Positions 33,250 to 44,833 of a stretch of 64,000 nt of DNA are shown one piece after another. Position 1 is the first letter of the stretch, and every line of letters starts with the position of its first letter. The position numbers were made by a program, and so were the translations under genes. The DNA is from Rana temporaria (lineage: Eukaryota > Chordata > Amphibia > Anura > Ranidae), in the NCBI RefSeq assembly GCF_905171775.1, contig NC_053490.1, positions 463,124,143 to 463,188,142 of the forward strand, written 5' to 3'. The notes beneath the pieces were generated by a model. It had not been told where the DNA came from, ran no database searches, and was given only the letters and a program-made list of their open reading frames with translations.

Positions 33250-34262
33250 TCCACCCTCCCCTAAGTAAGTGTGGTCCACCCTCCCCATCCCCCAACTTGC
33301 TATATTTATCTAGATCTCTTTCTGAGGCCTGTAGGATTATTAACATCCCAGCTTCTCGATCAGTCATCCTCGCCTACCCTGTTTGGGCTCCGGAACTTTT
33401 ATGGGGCTGCTACACGACCACCTACCAGCCCTCCTAGAAGCCTATGGGACTGAACCGCGCAGGTGGCCATGTCACGTCACAGGTGCTCCTGTCCTTCTTC
33501 CTCAGGTGTTAAGAAGATCCTAAATGCTGTAAATACAGGCCTTCAGCAGGTGTAGCCCACCCTCCCCATTCCCCAAAACCCTATAGGGAGTATAGAGACT
33601 TAGATCTTTTTCTGGGGCCTGTGGCATTGTCAACATCCCTCTGCCTGCTTCTCGATCCTCGCCCACGCAGTTTGGTCCCATGGACTTCTAAGGCCTCGTA
33701 CACACGACCGAACATGTCTGCTGAAACTGGTCTGCGGACCAGTTTCAGCAGACATGTTCGGTCGTGTGTACGGCCGACTGGACCGGATTCCCGGCCTAGC
33801 GGACAGGTTTCCAGCGGACAAATGTTTCATAGCATGCTATGAAACATGTCCGCTGGAAGCCTGTCCGTCAGACATGTTCGGTCGTCTGTACGACTCACCG
33901 GACATGTCCGCTCGGCCGAAAGCCCTTGCATGCATCGAAGTGATTCGACTCATGCGTGGAAGCATTTACCTTCCAGGGTCGCGCACGTCGCCGCGTCGTC
34001 GTCGCGGCCACGTCACCGCGTATCCTGTCCGCGGGAAATTTGGTCTGATGGTGTGTACAGCCATCAGACCAAATGATCCCAGCGGACATGTCCGATGAAA
34101 ACGGTCCACTGGTGTGTACGAGGCCTAAGGGGCGGAAACACAGCTATCTACCTGCTCTATTAAAGCCTATGGGGCTGAACCAGACAAGAGGCCCAATTAC
34201 GCCACAGGTGCTATTCAGCTTCTTCTTCCTCAGGCGGTGGGTCGATCCTAAATGCTGTTAAG
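33250..34262. repeat. Local tandem duplication of ~300 bp, second unit split by a MITE
   Basis: Unit 1 (about 33250-33545) and unit 2 (about 33550-33691 plus 34126-34262) share CCACCCTCCCCAT, TAGATCT.TTTCTG.GGCCTGT, AACATCCC, AGCCTATGGG.CTGAACC, CACAGGTGCT and GATCCTAAATGCTGT in the same order. The divergence is well over 10 percent by eye. Confidence 0.75.
33692..34125. mobile_element. Harbinger-like MITE, nested
   Basis: It is flanked by TAA at 33689-33691 and 34126-34128. The ends GGCCTCGTACACACGACCG and GGTGTGTACGAGGCC are inverted, with an inner hairpin on CTGAAACTGGTCTGCGGACC. Unit 1 of the tandem duplication serves as its empty site. Confidence 0.88.
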
Positions 34263-34844
34263 AGCAGAGCAACATCAATACTGCCCAACATCGCAACATC
34301 AGTACTAGTTCAGTGAAGAGGTGAGCGTTTGACAATCTAGGTTCACAAGAAGTGAGTTTAAAGACACTGGTATGCTTCAACTCAGAAGAGGACTGCCTCA
34401 GGAATAGTAAGAAGGTGAGTCTGTAGGGGACAGCCTGGAAAAGGGGCGAGTAAAGCAGTTTCCATTTTAACAACAGCAGGGAAATTTATTTATTATTGGT
34501 ATTTATAGCACCAACAATTTACACAGCACTTTACACATATATATATATATTGTACATTCAAATCAGTCCCTGTTTTGCCAATGTGAATTTGGCCTTTTAA
34601 GTAAGACAGTAAAATGATAAGCAATATAATCTAAAACAATGTCATTGAATACATCTCTTGTAGTTACTGGTATACAGAATGTTGATGTATGAGGTGTGGT
34701 CAACATGAAACGTTCAGATTGTACTCAACGCCATGATGACAGTAGACTAAAGGTATCCATAATTGTCTATGAGACATTATATGTTCCTGTAGTTCCCCAA
34801 TAATGACAAGCTAAAAGGTAACATTTCTCAGTCATTTAGATACT
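34263..34844. other. No recognised feature
   Basis: A+T-rich unique sequence with a short TA tract at 34538-34550. Confidence 0.4.
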
Positions 34845-35092
34845 TTAAAATGGTGGTAAACCCTCACATATACCCATGAAGTGAACAGCCTCAGATATAC
34901 AGAGATTAAACAAATCCTTCTACATAGGTTTTACTTGTTTATCTGCAGTCTTCTCCTCACTATATCCCTTCAGAATAGTATTAAAATCTTTCTTCATCTG
35001 TCAGGAGCACAGAGGAGGGGGCGGAGAGGCTGCAGTTACAGTGTGTGAGAGCTGATTGGAGGAAAGTAACACACCCCACTCAGAAGAACTAT

Positions 35093-35802
35093 AGGCCAGA
35101 TTCAGAAAGAATTACGTTACTCCACGGCGGCGTAACGTATCCCATTTACGTTACACCGCCGCAGGTTTACAGCGTAAGTGCCTGATTCACAAAGCTCTTA
35201 CCTGTAAACTTGCGGTGGTGTAACGTAAATGCGCTTGGCGCAAGCCCGCCTAATTCAAATGGGGCGAGCACCATTTAAATTAGGCGCGTTCCCGTGCCGA
35301 ACGTACTGCGCATGCTCCGTCGGGAAAACTACCCGACGTGCATTGCGCTAAATGACGTCGCACGGACATCATTTGTTTAGACGTTAACGTAAATGGCATC
35401 CAGCGCCATTCACGGACGACTTACGCAAACAACGTGATTTTTTAAATTTCGACGCGGGAACGACGGCCATACTTAACATTGCTTAGAACACCTAGGAGGC
35501 AGCCCTAATTTTGCGATGCGTATCTCGACGGAAACAACGTAAATTTAGATCGACGGGCAGCGCGGACGTTCATGAATCCGCGTAAGTAGTCATTTGCATA
35601 TTCTACGCCGACCGCAATGGCCTCGCCACCTAGCGGCCGGCCTAGAATTGCATCCTAAGATCCGATTACACCTGTCAGATCTTAGGGCTATCTATGCGGA
35701 ACTGATTCTATGAATCAGCCGCATAGATACGACAAGCGTATCTCAGAGATACGACGGCGTATCAGGAGATACGCCGTCGTATCTCTTCTGTGAATCTGGC
35801 CC
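35093..35802. mobile_element. Unassigned ~700-bp TIR element, copy 2
   Basis: It is flanked by TAT at 35090-35092 and 35803-35805. The ends AGGCCAGATTCAGAAAGA and CTGTGAATCTGGCCC are inverted, with subterminal ACGCCGTCGTATCTC palindromes. The CpG-rich core is shared with copies 1 and 4. Confidence 0.85.
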
Positions 35803-35923
35803 TATGTTCTAAATAAACAAGCCCTCCCTCCCAACACAAATGTATCTCATGTGTAGGAAAACATCTCAGAAATGACTCATGCTGATATCAGAGGAATGAA
35901 GCACTAGAGAGAACCGACACTTA

Positions 35924-36482
35924 TGCCGCGTACACATGATCATTTTTCGGGTTGTAAAAAACAATGTTTTTCAGGCTCTAGAATTTTTTTTTTTTTTAAC
36001 TTGATCATTAAAACGGCCTTGCCTACACACGATCGTGAAAAAAAAAATGCTCCAGCAAAGCGCGGTGACATACAACACGTACAACGGCACTATAAAGGGG
36101 AAGTTCCATTCGGATGACGTCACCCTTTAGCTGATTTCGTGTTATTAAAAGACGATTCGTGCTTTTCTGTCTGTTACAGCGTGATGAATGTGCTTACTCC
36201 ATTTCGAACGGTAGTTTTACCAGAACGAGCGCTCCCATCTCATAACTTGCTTCTGAGCATGCACAGATTTTTCACGTCTTCAAAGCCCACACACGACCAT
36301 TTTTTACAACCCGAAAAACAACAACGTTAAAAACGTTGTGAAAAAATAGAGCATGTTCGAATTTTTTTTTGGACGTTTTTCAGAACCCGAAAAATGCTCT
36401 GAAGCCCACACACGATAGTTTTTAATGACATAAAAAAACCGTCATTTTTTACAACCCGAAAAATTATCGTGTGTACGCGGCA
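35924..36482. mobile_element. Harbinger-like MITE (TGCCGCGTACACAT), nested
   Basis: The flanks TTA and TCA differ at one base. The ends TGCCGCGTACACATGATCAT and ATCGTGTGTACGCGGCA are inverted. The interior is shared with 26284-26837 in opposite orientation. Confidence 0.82.
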
Positions 36483-36567
36483 TCAGAGCTTTGGAGAGAG
36501 ATAAGTAAACACTACAGATACATGTGCTTTTCTCAGATTCCATAACTGAGGTTTACAACCACTTTAA

Positions 36568-37636
36568 AGTGATACTAAAGTCTTGTTTTTTTTTCTTTAA
36601 AAATAAAAACATGTTATGCTAACCTACTCTTTGAAATGGGTTTGCACAGATCAGCCCAGATCCTCCTCTTCCTGGGTCCCTCTTCTGTGCACCTTGCCCC
36701 TCCCTCATATTGAGTGCCCCCACAGAAAGCAGCTTGCTATGGGGGCACCCAAGCTGAGAAACAGCTACTTGTGTCCATTCAGACACTGAGTTACAGCCCA
36801 GCCCCATCCCCTTTCTCTCCTCATTGGCTCACTGACCTTGCTGCACACAGAAGACAATGGGGCAGATTCAGGTACCTGCGCGCCTAGTTACGGCAGCGCA
36901 GCGTATTGTATTTACGCTACGCCGACGCAACTTACAGGAGCAAGTGCAGTATTCACAAAGCACCTGCTCCGTAAGTTGCGGCGGCGTAGCGTAAATGGGG
37001 CCGGCGTAAGCCCTCGTAATTCAAATGTGGAAGGGGGGGCGTGTTTTATGCTAATGTGTTATGACCTGACGTGATTGAGGTGTTTTACGAACGGCGCATG
37101 CGCCGTCCGTGTACATATCCCAGTGTGCATTGCTCTCAAGTACGCCGCAACGACGTATTGGTTTCGACGTGAACGTAAATTACGTCCAGCCCTATTCGCG
37201 AACGACTTACGCAAACGACGCAAAAAATTCAAATTTCGAAGCGGGAACGACGTCCAAACTTAACATTGGCTGCGCCTCCTAATAGCAGGAGCAACGTTAC
37301 GCCGAAAAAGCCTTACGCAAACGACGTGGCACACGTACATTCCTGAATCGACGTAACTAGGTAATTTGCATATTCTACGCCGAAAACAACGGAAGCGCCC
37401 CTAGCGGTCAACGTAATATTGCACTGAATTATACGCCGCCGCATTCAAGTTACGTCGGCGGAGGAAGCCTTTTTTTTTGCGTATCTGCCTTTGGGAATCG
37501 GCGTAACGATACGCCGGCGCAGATTTCAAATTACGGCGGCGTATCTGGTGATACGCCGCCGTAAAAGCTACCTAAATCTGCCCCTTTATAATCATGCATA
37601 GAATGCATGATAAAAAAAACTGACTTTACAACCACT
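36568..37636. mobile_element. TTAA (Kolobok-type) element with nested copy 3 of the 700-bp family
   Basis: It shares its left TTAA (36564-36567) with the previous element; its right TTAA is 37637-37640. The ends are AGTGATACTAAAGTC and GACTTTACAACCACT. The left part (AGCTTGCTATGGGGGCACCC) is related to 39110-39170 in reverse. Confidence 0.8.
36859..37584. mobile_element. Unassigned ~700-bp TIR element, copy 3 (divergent subfamily)
   Basis: The ends GGGGCAGATTCAGGTACC and GCTACCTAAATCTGCCCC are inverted. The core carries ACGCCGCCGTAA, ACGCAAACGACG and TTTGCATATTCTACGCCG in common with the other copies. The flanks are AAT against TTT, so the target duplication has decayed or is not 3 bp. Confidence 0.78.
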
Positions 37637-37640
37637 TTAA

Positions 37641-38430
37641 AGCCTGTATATGCATAGTGGAACAAAACTGAAAATAAGTAAAAATGTTTAAAATAATAAT
37701 TTTCCTGCTATGTCCTATTTGTAATGTTTTAAACAAGCCTAAACATGTTCATCAAAATTAAATGGTTATTTATGAACGTAAAAAGTTCTGTTTCAAGTTT
37801 TCCTACTGTTTATGTATTAGAAATACATAATAAAAAAAACACAAGGACATCCAGAGGTCTTTAAGCAGCATCCCGGCACTGATGTACAGCGCATGCAGGC
37901 CTGTGCCAAGAGTAGACTGTAAATCTGAAATTTATGGTGAAAAGCTAAATTACTGCAGTGCAAGCTGGACCCAGGGGAGAGGAGTATTAGATGTATACAC
38001 AATGACAGCTTGAAGGATCCCTAAATGTAATAAACGTATTACAAGTATTCAAAGGAGCAACTAATAGCAGACTCAGATATATATGGAAAAAGTTTCTAAA
38101 GCTTGCTGAAGCTGAAGATATGTCAGATAAAACTCTACTCCTGAGGACATGTTTTAAAGCCTTATGACAGCATAGTCCGCCTTCAGTAGGCTGTGTATGG
38201 CTGATAACAAAGATGAACAGCTTGTCATATCCTTCATCAATTATGTTGAAAAACGTATATTAGAACATTTACATATACAATATATCCTGTATATTACTGT
38301 AATAAATGGAACAAGAAGGTGAAAAATTCCTGATGCGTCAGCCAGTGCTGACTGGTAGGGGTCTTAGGGGGAGGCTTAACAGTCAGCATTACCCAACTGC
38401 ATTGTGTCTGGGGGGAGGGGTAACATAAAG
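37641..38430. other. No recognised feature
   Basis: A+T-rich unique sequence. Confidence 0.4.
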
Positions 38431-38433
38431 TGG

Positions 38434-39318
38434 TTGTAAAGTCAGAAGCTTTTTTTATTCTAAAGTTTTACCACAGACAACACTTTTTTAAACTTTTGGA
38501 TAAAGTGGGGAGGGATTAGAACCTCTGTCGGCTTTTATTACTGTCTGTGCCCCCGCTGTTAGGGAGAGTTACCCTCGCTATTTGTCCTGTTTACCAATAT
38601 CATTAAAAGTGAAAGTAAAGCAAAATCCCAAATGTTGGGTTGTCCCCAAGTAACAGAGGGGAAATCTTCCAATGAGCACACTAGTTCTGGTGACCTGGGG
38701 GTCCCCAAGGAATTCCCTTAATTTGCTGGGATTTCCTCTTATCTCCTGTGTGGCTATGGGACAGGAAGCTAAGAGAAATCTCTGAAATGGGGCACAGATG
38801 GCAAAAATAAAATGTTATAACCCTCCCTTTCTCTATCCAAAAAAAAAAAATGTTTACTGTAGTTCTAATTTAATGCATTCTATACATTAAGATAAAAAGA
38901 TTTCTGTGTGCAGCAGCCTGCCTAATACTTACCTGAGGTCCATCTAGATATTGCACGAGAGACGCAGCTGTCCGGGACTCCCTTCCTCATTGGCTGTGAC
39001 AGCAGAGCAGCGCTATTGGCTCTTGCTGCTTTCAATCAAAGTCAGTGGGCCAATGAGGAGAGAAAGGGGGTGGGGCCGGGCCTCAGCTCCATGTCTGAAT
39101 GGACACACAGCGCTGCAGCTCAGCTCGGGTGCCCCCATAGCAAGCTGCTTGCTGTGGGGGCACTCAACAGGAGGGATGGTGCCGGGGGCACTGATGTGGG
39201 ACCCGAGAAGAGGAGGATCTAAGATGCTCTATGCAAAACCACCGCACAGAGCAGGTAAGTATAACATGTTTGTTATTTTTATAAAAAAAAAAAAAAAACA
39301 CAAGACTTTAGTGTCATT
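38434..39318. mobile_element. TTAA (Kolobok-type) element or two merged elements
   Basis: The left end AAAGTGGTTGTAAAGTC and right end GACTTTAGTGTCAT are inverted; the right target is TTAA 39319-39322, and the left is a decayed ATAA. 38490-38870 contains the GGGATTAGAACCTCTG repeat also seen at 9181. 38933-39318 matches the Kolobok-type sequence at 36620-36850 in reverse. Confidence 0.6.
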
Positions 39319-39322
39319 TTAA

Positions 39323-39842
39323 AGTGGAGTTCCACCCATAAATATAACATTACATCAGTAGTTTTAAAAAAATGTCATTAGTCCTTTACGAAAATAAATT
39401 ATTTTTTTAGATGCCTTCAAAGTGTTGTTGCTAGGCAGAATAGTTAATCTTCCCACTTCCTGCACCTAGGTGCTTAATGCACCGCACAGACTCCTGGGAA
39501 TGTAGTGGGTGTAACTTAGCAGGAGTCTGTGCACTCCCCAGTCTCAAAGAATCATGTGACTTGGACAGCACAGGTGCTGAAACCTGATCTGACACTGCTT
39601 GTGCAGAACTGAGCATGTGCGAGATCTGCAAGGCTGAAATCCAGGAAGTCATACAGTCTGGCTTCATGATGCCCACACTTAAGATGGCCCCAGTCAATTT
39701 CTATTTTATAAAGTGTCTAAATGTTGTAACAACCTAACAAAACGGACCTTAGTTTACAGACTAACTTTACTAGAATACATTAAGCTTGTGTATTACAGGG
39801 GTATTTATATTTAAAAAGTGAAATTGTGGCCGGAACTCCGCT
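39323..39842. mobile_element. T2/Kolobok-type MITE
   Basis: It is flanked by TTAA at 39319-39322 and 39843-39846, the left one shared with the upstream element. The ends are AGTGGAGTTCCACCC and GGCCGGAACTCCGCT. Confidence 0.82.
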
Positions 39843-39846
39843 TTAA

Positions 39847-40369
39847 GTTTCCAATTTTTCATTAAAGAATGCCAGGCAAATTACAATAATTGGATTTTTT
39901 TTTAAAGCTGACGTCCTCTCTCCAGGAATTACCCTTGTACTTCTAACTAGCAGGTGACAGCAGGGAAAAAATTCCACCACTCTCCTTGTTCTTGTGTCAC
40001 TTGTGGCCAAGGAGGGATTATGGTCACTGAAGGCATTTTTTTTGCTATCTACAGCATAGGAATAGTTGTGTCACTATGACAAATATCTATTACATTTCCA
40101 GCTAAAACATTTCCTGGTGAGTATGAAGTACCATATTTATCGGCGTATACCGCGCACTTTTTTGCCCTGAAAATCAGGGCAAAATCGTGGGTGCGCGATA
40201 TACGCCGATACCCGCTTCCCGCGCTGAGTTTGAACCACTGCGCCGGCATATACCGAGCGTCACGTGGTGTTTTCATCACAGTGTTCCTGCTGTCTTTCCT
40301 ATTTGCTCCAGCTTAGGAAGCCTCCATGTTGAAATAATTAAAGTTTCGTTTTATCTATCTCTTTTCCGT
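39847..40369. repeat. Unique sequence with a 40130-40212 palindromic repeat
   Basis: TATTTATCGGCGTATACCGC pairs with the inverted GCGCGATATACGCCGATA around CCCTGAAAATCAGGG. The TTTATCGGCGTATA motif is familiar from vertebrate transposon ends, but only this hairpin is present. Confidence 0.55.
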
Positions 40370-40373
40370 TTAA

Positions 40374-41384
40374 CCACTTGCTTACTGGGCACATAAACCC
40401 CCTTCGTTCCCAGGCGAAATCTCAGCGTCCGGCACTGCGTCGCTTTAACTGACAATTGCGCGGTCGTGCGACGTGGCTCCCAAACAAAATTGGCGTCCTT
40501 TTTTCCCCACAAATAGAGCTTTCTTTTGGTGGTATTTGATCACCTCTGCGGTTTTTATTTTTTGCGCTATAAACAAAAAAAGAGCAACAATTTAAAAAAA
40601 ATATATATTTTTTTTATTTGTTGCTATAATAAATATCCCAATTTTTTTTTAAAAAAACTATTTTTTTTCTCAGTTAAGGCCGATACGTATTTTTCGACGT
40701 ATTTTTGTAAAAAAAAAAAAAAAAATCGCAATAAGCGACTGGTTTGCGCAAAAGTTATAGCGCCTACAAAATGGGGAACAGAATTATGATTTTTTTTATT
40801 ATTTTTTTTTTTACTAGTAATGGCGGCGATCTGCGATTTTTATTGGGACTGGGATATTGCGGCGGACGTATCGGACACTTTTGACACAAATTTGGCGCCA
40901 TTCACATTTATACAGCGATCAGTGCTATAAAAATGCACGAATTACTGTATAAATGTGACTGGCAGTGAAGGGGTTAACACTAGGGGGTGAGGAAGGGGTT
41001 AACTGTGTAGCCTGGGTGTGTTATAACTGTGTGGGGGGAGGGGGGTGACTGGGGGAGGGGACCGATGCTGTGTCTCTATGTACAAGAGACACAGATCGGT
41101 CTCCTCTCCTCTGACAGCACGTGGAGCTCTGTGTTTACACACAGAGCTCCACGTCTCTGCTGTCACCTGCCGTGTCACCGACGATCGCGTGTACCCGGCG
41201 GACATCGCGGCCACCAGGTACACGCATCGGGTCTTCGGCGATGCGCCGGGACAGTTTTTACCCGCCGCGCGCCACCCAGTGGCGCGCGCGGGTAATGCAC
41301 ATACAAGGCCGTGTTTAAACGGCCACTTGGCACTTAAGAGCCGCGCTGCGGACGTATTTCGTCTATAGCGCGGATCTCAAGTGG
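40374..41384. mobile_element. piggyBac-like non-autonomous element (TTAA-CCACTTGC)
   Basis: It is flanked by TTAA at 40370-40373 and 41385-41388. The ends CCACTTGCTTACTGGGC and GCGGATCTCAAGTGG are inverted. Its interior matches 29439-30406 closely in the first 500 bp. It also has a GTGGAGCTCTGTGTT / AACACAGAGCTCCAC hairpin at about 41119-41155. Confidence 0.85.
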
Positions 41385-41388
41385 TTAA

Positions 41389-41838
41389 GGTAATGATTTA
41401 TCAAGGTCAGTGATATCTTTCACAGGCATTAGACAGTAAAGTGGATTACCCTCATTAGCACTAATGTACATGCGGATCTGAAGTGTACTTTCTCTGTATA
41501 TTGTTGAAAGGAGTTCCAGCAGCACCTGCTCCATAAACGCTCCAAGGTCCAGTCCATTAAAAATTCATTGAGATAAATATTTCAGGAAAAGAAACACCAC
41601 CTATATTGCTGCCCCACTCAATATGAGTTAATTGTTTTATCTCCATTATGGTCAGAGCAATTAGCAGTGGTATCTCTGCTCCTGTGATGGCATCCACTAA
41701 TGATATCATCCCATATCCTGCCACAATCCTATATGGTGGCAACAGTTACATCATTACTACCAAGAAAGAAACAAATCGTACCATCTAATTGGTTGTTGTA
41801 TTAAAATTTGTATCTAATTTCTATGTTTATCATTTAAC
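41389..41838. other. No recognised feature
   Basis: A+T-rich unique sequence. Confidence 0.4.
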
Positions 41839-41842
41839 TTGA

Positions 41843-42050
41843 TTTAAAGTGGTTGTAAACCCTTGTAAAAAAAAAACTACAAGACAAAGGCCTAATGAGC
41901 TAGTATGTATAAACATAAGTATAACATACTTATTCTTTTATTTTTTTAAACTTGCCTTTTATATTACTTTAATGGATTTACTTTACAATTTTTTTTTTAC
42001 AATGTCACCATCATCGTTTGTCCAACCTATGCAAAGTGGTTCTTCATAGG
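41843..42050. mobile_element. Left end of a TTAA/Kolobok-type MITE (partial)
   Basis: TTTAAAGTGGTTGTAAACCC is the same terminus as the right end at 36563 in reverse. No matching right end was found within a few hundred bases. Confidence 0.5.
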
Positions 42051-42113
42051 TACATTGAAAAGCATCTTTAGAGGAAACAAAAAGAGGGTTTTACCATGTG
42101 CAGCAGAGATTAA

Positions 42114-42603
42114 GGCCCCATACACACAAGAGGATTTATCCGCGGATACGGTCCAGCGGACCGTTTCCACGGATAAATCCTCTCGAGGATTTGCGCGGAT
42201 TTCCATGCGATGGAGTGTACTCACCATCGAATCGAAATCCGCGCCGAAATCCTCTGGCGATGACGTGTCGCGCCGTCGCCGCGATTATGACGCGGCGACG
42301 TGCGCGACGCTGTCATATAAGGAATTCCACGCATGCGTCGAATCATTACGACGCATGCGGGGGATCCCTTCGGACGGATGGATCCGGTGAGTCTGTACAG
42401 ACCAGCGGATCCATCCGTTGGGATGGATTCCAGCGGATAGATTTGATAGCATGTCATCAAATATTTATCCACTGGAAATCCATCCCAGGGGATAAATATC
42501 CGCGGAAACAGATCCGCTGGAGTGTACACACCATAGGATCTATCCGCTGAAACCCATTCGCTGGGATTTTTCAGCGGATGGATTCTATCTTGTGTATGGG
42601 GCC
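42114..42603. mobile_element. Harbinger-like MITE (GGCCCCATACACACAAG)
   Basis: The ends GGCCCCATACACACAAGAGG and ATCTTGTGTATGGGGCC are inverted; the flanks TAA and AAA differ at one base. Many GGATCCATCC / ATCCGCGGAT-type internal palindromes. Related to 12187-12667 by the GCATGCGTCGAATCATTACG region. Confidence 0.82.
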
Positions 42604-42606
42604 AAA

Positions 42607-42999
42607 GAGGTGGTTATTCTCTGCATAATTATCAGCCACACATTTTTACCATCATTATTATGATTATTTATTGCTTGCACTAGTTTTTTACTTTATATTA
42701 TTATACAGAAATTTGAAGGCTCTGTGCTGTGGGAATGAGCACATTAGCTATCCTGTTATCGCAATGCTTGAAAGCACACGTGTTGTGATGTGTCAGTGCC
42801 ATTTATTCTTAATGACACCTCAATGCACCTTTGGCAACGCATGTTATGTACAGTAATGAACTACCATGTGTTTTAAAAAAAAAGCACATGCACCCTTTGG
42901 TGTGTTGTAGTGCACTAGGGGACAATTCAAATTAATGAGCTGATCACAATGCACGTTAATTTTCAAAAATTCATCAACGCACTTTGTGTTAATGCACTG
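42607..42999. other. No recognised feature
   Basis: A+T-rich unique sequence. Confidence 0.4.
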
Positions 43000-43235
43000 C
43001 AATAGTGTGAACCTCAGCCAAGGACCTGGAAATTTGCTTGTCCCGGGATCCAATTCGCAATAGCAGGAGATGTTGACCTATCTCTGCTGCGGCTCCACTG
43101 AAAATTTGCACAGGAGCCTTGTGCGTCTTTTGGTCCGTTTGAGGTCCGAATTCAGCCAAAAAATTGGGCTGAAACGGTGAACGGGGACCCCTGCTGTGAG
43201 CCGCATGCGAAGATAGTTTAAACCTAGCCTAAGGG
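43000..43235. mobile_element. Partial GGCTGGGTTCACAC-family MITE
   Basis: AGGTCCGAATTCAGCC, CAGGAGCCTTGTGCGTCTT and TGCTGTGAGCCGCATGC are the inverse of blocks in 811-1068. The termini (GTGTGAACCTCAGCC, AACCTAGCC) are decayed. Confidence 0.6.
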
Positions 43236-43980
43236 GTTCTCACTCAGCAGATATAAGGACATTTCAAGCCTTGAAATGCTAAAAGTAGAAGTCCAGCCTG
43301 AGCTTTTTAGGCTGGGCTTCTCCTATGGGTCACAAGAGTGCAATTCGTTTTGCACTCCTGTGACGCAGAGGGCGGTCTGAAGTCACTGCCATCAGTCGGG
43401 GCAGCGCATCATCACGACTTCCGAGTCAGGATCCTCCAGTTGCCCTGATTATTGGCAGTCTCAGCGAGCCACTGAGACAGCCTCTCCCTGCCCCTCCACA
43501 GCTTATCGCTCCAATAAGCGTGAAGAGACAGAGAGGAAAGACGCTGACTGAGAGTCAGCAGCTTTCCTCTCGGTGATCTGTGAGAACCGAGCCATCGCCG
43601 GTGTTCGGTGGCTCAGTTCTCAGTGCAGAGACGGCGGGGGACAGATGGAGCATCAGTCTGATGCTCCATCCACTGAGGTTAGTATGAATAAAAAATAAAA
43701 ATAAAACCCATACTTCTCTTTTAAATAGGTAGCTGTCAACCACATTGAAAGCTGGGTCAGAGCTACATATCTCCTCCACAGGTATTCTGGTATATAGAAA
43801 GAAAATTCCACATAGTGTGATTCTGTTTACCTTTTATTGCAGTTCCTAACTTCTTAAAAACAACACTTTCCAACACTATGGAATTGATGAACGAATATAC
43901 ATATGAGAGCGTTACCAACAGTCCATTGAGAGCAGGAGATCAAACTTAGGAAGAGCAACCTCCGCTAGCCACTTTCGGTT
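43236..43980. other. Unclassified, repeat-like first half
   Basis: The stretch 43262-43730 begins with GAAGTCCAGCCTGAG / AGGCTGGGCTTC complementarity and ends ATACTTCTCTTTTAAATAGG, which suggests an old MITE, but I cannot fix its ends. Confidence 0.35.
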
Positions 43981-43984
43981 GCCT

Positions 43985-44298
43985 CTCTCTAGCCGTTGAA
44001 CGCAAATGTCATGTCCGGTCGCCGTAATGTCACGCCCTTTTTTAGCCAGCCATTGTTCTCATCCGATCCGATCCTGTCTGCCAAAAACATACGGATGGGG
44101 GATCCATTCCTTATTCGTCCGGCGGATCGCATCGGATCACCGCCCTATAGAGAACATAGGGACTTCTGTGTCTGCTCTGCATAGTGGAGCGGACACTGAC
44201 CTGTCATCCGCCTGCTCAGTGGGGATGAGTGGAGAGATCCCCCGCTGAGCAGGCAGACGCGCATTACAGAGTCTGCCCCGTGTGAAAGGGGTCTTTTA
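43985..44298. mobile_element. Harbinger-like MITE, right end only
   Basis: CCCCGTGTGAAAGGGGTCTT is the right terminus. The subterminal CTGCTCTGCATAGTGGAGCGG and ACCTGTCATCCGC are shared with 57895-58132. The left terminus is unclear. Confidence 0.55.
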
Positions 44299-44817
44299 AA
44301 GCTCCTGGCATCTAGTGCATGCACCCAACATTTTAACCGTGAACTCTTCTGCAGAATGGATTGGGGCATCCTGCCCGGGAACTGAGAACACTAGCAGAGG
44401 AAGGACATGCTGATTTTCATTGTGCATGGCATGAGAAGGAAAATCTTACGAATCAGAGCAAAATCTCTGCACTTTTCGGTTTCCACACAGTTCAATAGGA
44501 AATGCAGGTAGACATTTATTAAAAGTAAATTCCTTGTGCATAAAATAATTCTCTCTATTCTGGTCAGTCAGGCGTGGGAAGGGTCAAGGAAATATTTTCT
44601 TGTGTCTGATTTAGCTCTGTGCGTCTTCCTTGCTTTGTCGCTGCATTTCCTGGCTGTAACCTCAATTCTATCACCCATCCTCAGTAATGACACAGTGCAT
44701 TATGACTTGTCTGGGCACAAGGGAACCATATTTCTAGTACACAGACAGCATTAGGATGCATCTGTTCTTTTCTTTTCTTTCTTCTCTATTTTTTTTCAAA
44801 AGTGAAATCAATGTGCT
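44299..44817. other. No recognised feature
   Basis: Unique-looking sequence. Confidence 0.4.
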
Positions 44818-44833
44818 TCGAACCATAATGGAT

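Larger units (their letters stand above)
34849..36563. mobile_element. TTAA (Kolobok-type) element carrying two nested elements
   Basis: It is flanked by TTAA at 34845-34848 and 36564-36567. The ends are AATGGTGGTAAACCCTCA and GAGGTTTACAACCACT. Its own sequence is about 440 bp; the rest is the 710-bp element at 35093-35802 and the Harbinger-like MITE at 35924-36482. The 15961-16113 fragment is a partial relative. Confidence 0.8.
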
